6,435 bases of DNA from positions 1 to 6,435 of the forward strand of contig VBLA01000137.1 of NCBI GenBank assembly GCA_005879245.1, written 5' to 3'. Within the stretch, counting starts at the first letter, position 1. Each line of letters begins with the position of its first letter. Of this stretch, positions 6,274-6,435 are shown piece after piece. The notes beneath the pieces are model-generated. The model saw only the letters and a program-made list of their open reading frames with translations, did not search any database and was not told the DNA's origin. The position numbers were made by a program, and so were the translations under genes. Source of the DNA: Deltaproteobacteria bacterium. Its GTDB lineage: Bacteria; Desulfobacterota; Binatia; DP-6.

Positions 6274-6310
6274 TCGAGCCCACCCAAAAACCCGCCGGGG
6301 CTCTGGCAGA

Positions 6311-6325
6311 AGGAAGAAGGGGGAA
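6311..6325 (+). promoter_or_regulatory. Purine-rich ribosome binding region of RHH copy B
   Basis: AGGAAGAAGGGGGAA precedes the ATG at 6328 by two bases, with the Shine-Dalgarno-like AGGAAG and AGGGGGA centred about 7-14 bases upstream. It decides the start of the partial gene and contrasts with the poor site before copy A. Confidence 0.65.
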
Positions 6326-6327
6326 CC

Positions 6328-6435
6328 ATGGCGACCACCCAAGCCGAAGTCTGGGTTCAGCTCGCGACGCGAATCCCGAAGCAGCTGCATCGCGAGCTGA
6401 AGCTCTACTGTGTGAAGTCCGACGTCTCCGTGATG
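6328..6435 (+). CDS. Small ribbon-helix-helix-type DNA-binding protein (copy B), 3' part beyond the window
   Basis: The first 36 codons of a gene that runs off the window. The visible part has the RHH strand VQLATRIP (residues 10-17), most of helix 1 (KQLHRELKLYCVKSD, 18-32) and the turn before helix 2. It matches copy A at 4391: the 24 bases encoding VQLATRIP differ at only two third-codon positions, and the core shares R, LK, C, V and DV. It is therefore a paralogue, predicted to be a dimeric DNA-binding regulator. Copy B has a strong ribosome binding site and its own upstream region shared with the divergent aldehyde dehydrogenase gene, so it may control that gene or itself (inference). 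Helix 2 and the total length cannot be seen, nor whether a toxin gene follows. Confidence 0.75.
   Translation, partial: MATTQAEVWVQLATRIPKQLHRELKLYCVKSDVSVM

Larger units (their letters stand above)
6036..6327. other. Divergent intergenic region between the aldehyde dehydrogenase and second RHH genes
   Basis: This 292-bp stretch carries no convincing gene on either strand. The half nearest the dehydrogenase is GC-rich and includes a 10-bp CTCCCGGGAG palindrome (6146-6155). From about 6165 to 6300 it becomes richer in A and T, as expected for promoter DNA, and holds an operator-like palindrome and a possible promoter, listed separately. I see no recognisable riboswitch. Confidence 0.6.

Noticed and set aside
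6188..6327. Riboswitch in the leader of RHH copy B
   Set aside because: No conserved core of a riboswitch class I know could be matched, including cyclic-di-GMP types.

Overview
The window is very GC-rich bacterial DNA with dense coding on both strands. A periplasmic N-acetylmuramoyl-L-alanine amidase with an AMIN domain points to a diderm (Gram-negative-type) cell. The GC content, GC-ending codons and mix of genes suit an uncultured soil or groundwater lineage of the Rokubacteria/Methylomirabilota, Binatota or former Deltaproteobacteria kind. That placement is an impression and cannot be settled from the window alone. Nothing in it indicates a phage, transposon, CRISPR array or plasmid.

Layout. 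Positions 1-2221 are read on the minus strand. In transcription order they hold a small secreted protein with two cysteines (83 aa), the tRNA-editing deaminase TadA, a tRNA-Ser(CGA), a possible 46-aa small ORF and a protein with a C-terminal receiver (REC) domain. Positions 2222-2366 are a divergent intergenic region. Positions 2367-4588 are on the plus strand: an endonuclease/exonuclease/phosphatase (EEP) family hydrolase whose last catalytic motif lies out of frame, an AMIN plus Amidase_3 cell-wall amidase, and a 65-aa ribbon-helix-helix (RHH) type protein. Positions 4629-6035 on the minus strand encode an aldehyde dehydrogenase convergent with the RHH gene. A 292-bp divergent region follows, and the window ends inside a second RHH gene that is clearly related to the first.

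How they work together. TadA and tRNA-Ser belong to translation, although the TadA substrate is tRNA-Arg(ACG) and not this tRNA. The amidase acts on peptidoglycan. The aldehyde dehydrogenase is a soluble NAD(P)-dependent enzyme of unknown substrate. The receiver protein has no kinase nearby. This looks like an ordinary chromosomal region and not one dedicated system. The points most worth a second look are the paired RHH paralogues around the dehydrogenase gene, the frameshift in the EEP gene, the reversed architecture of the receiver protein, and the unexplained small proteins.
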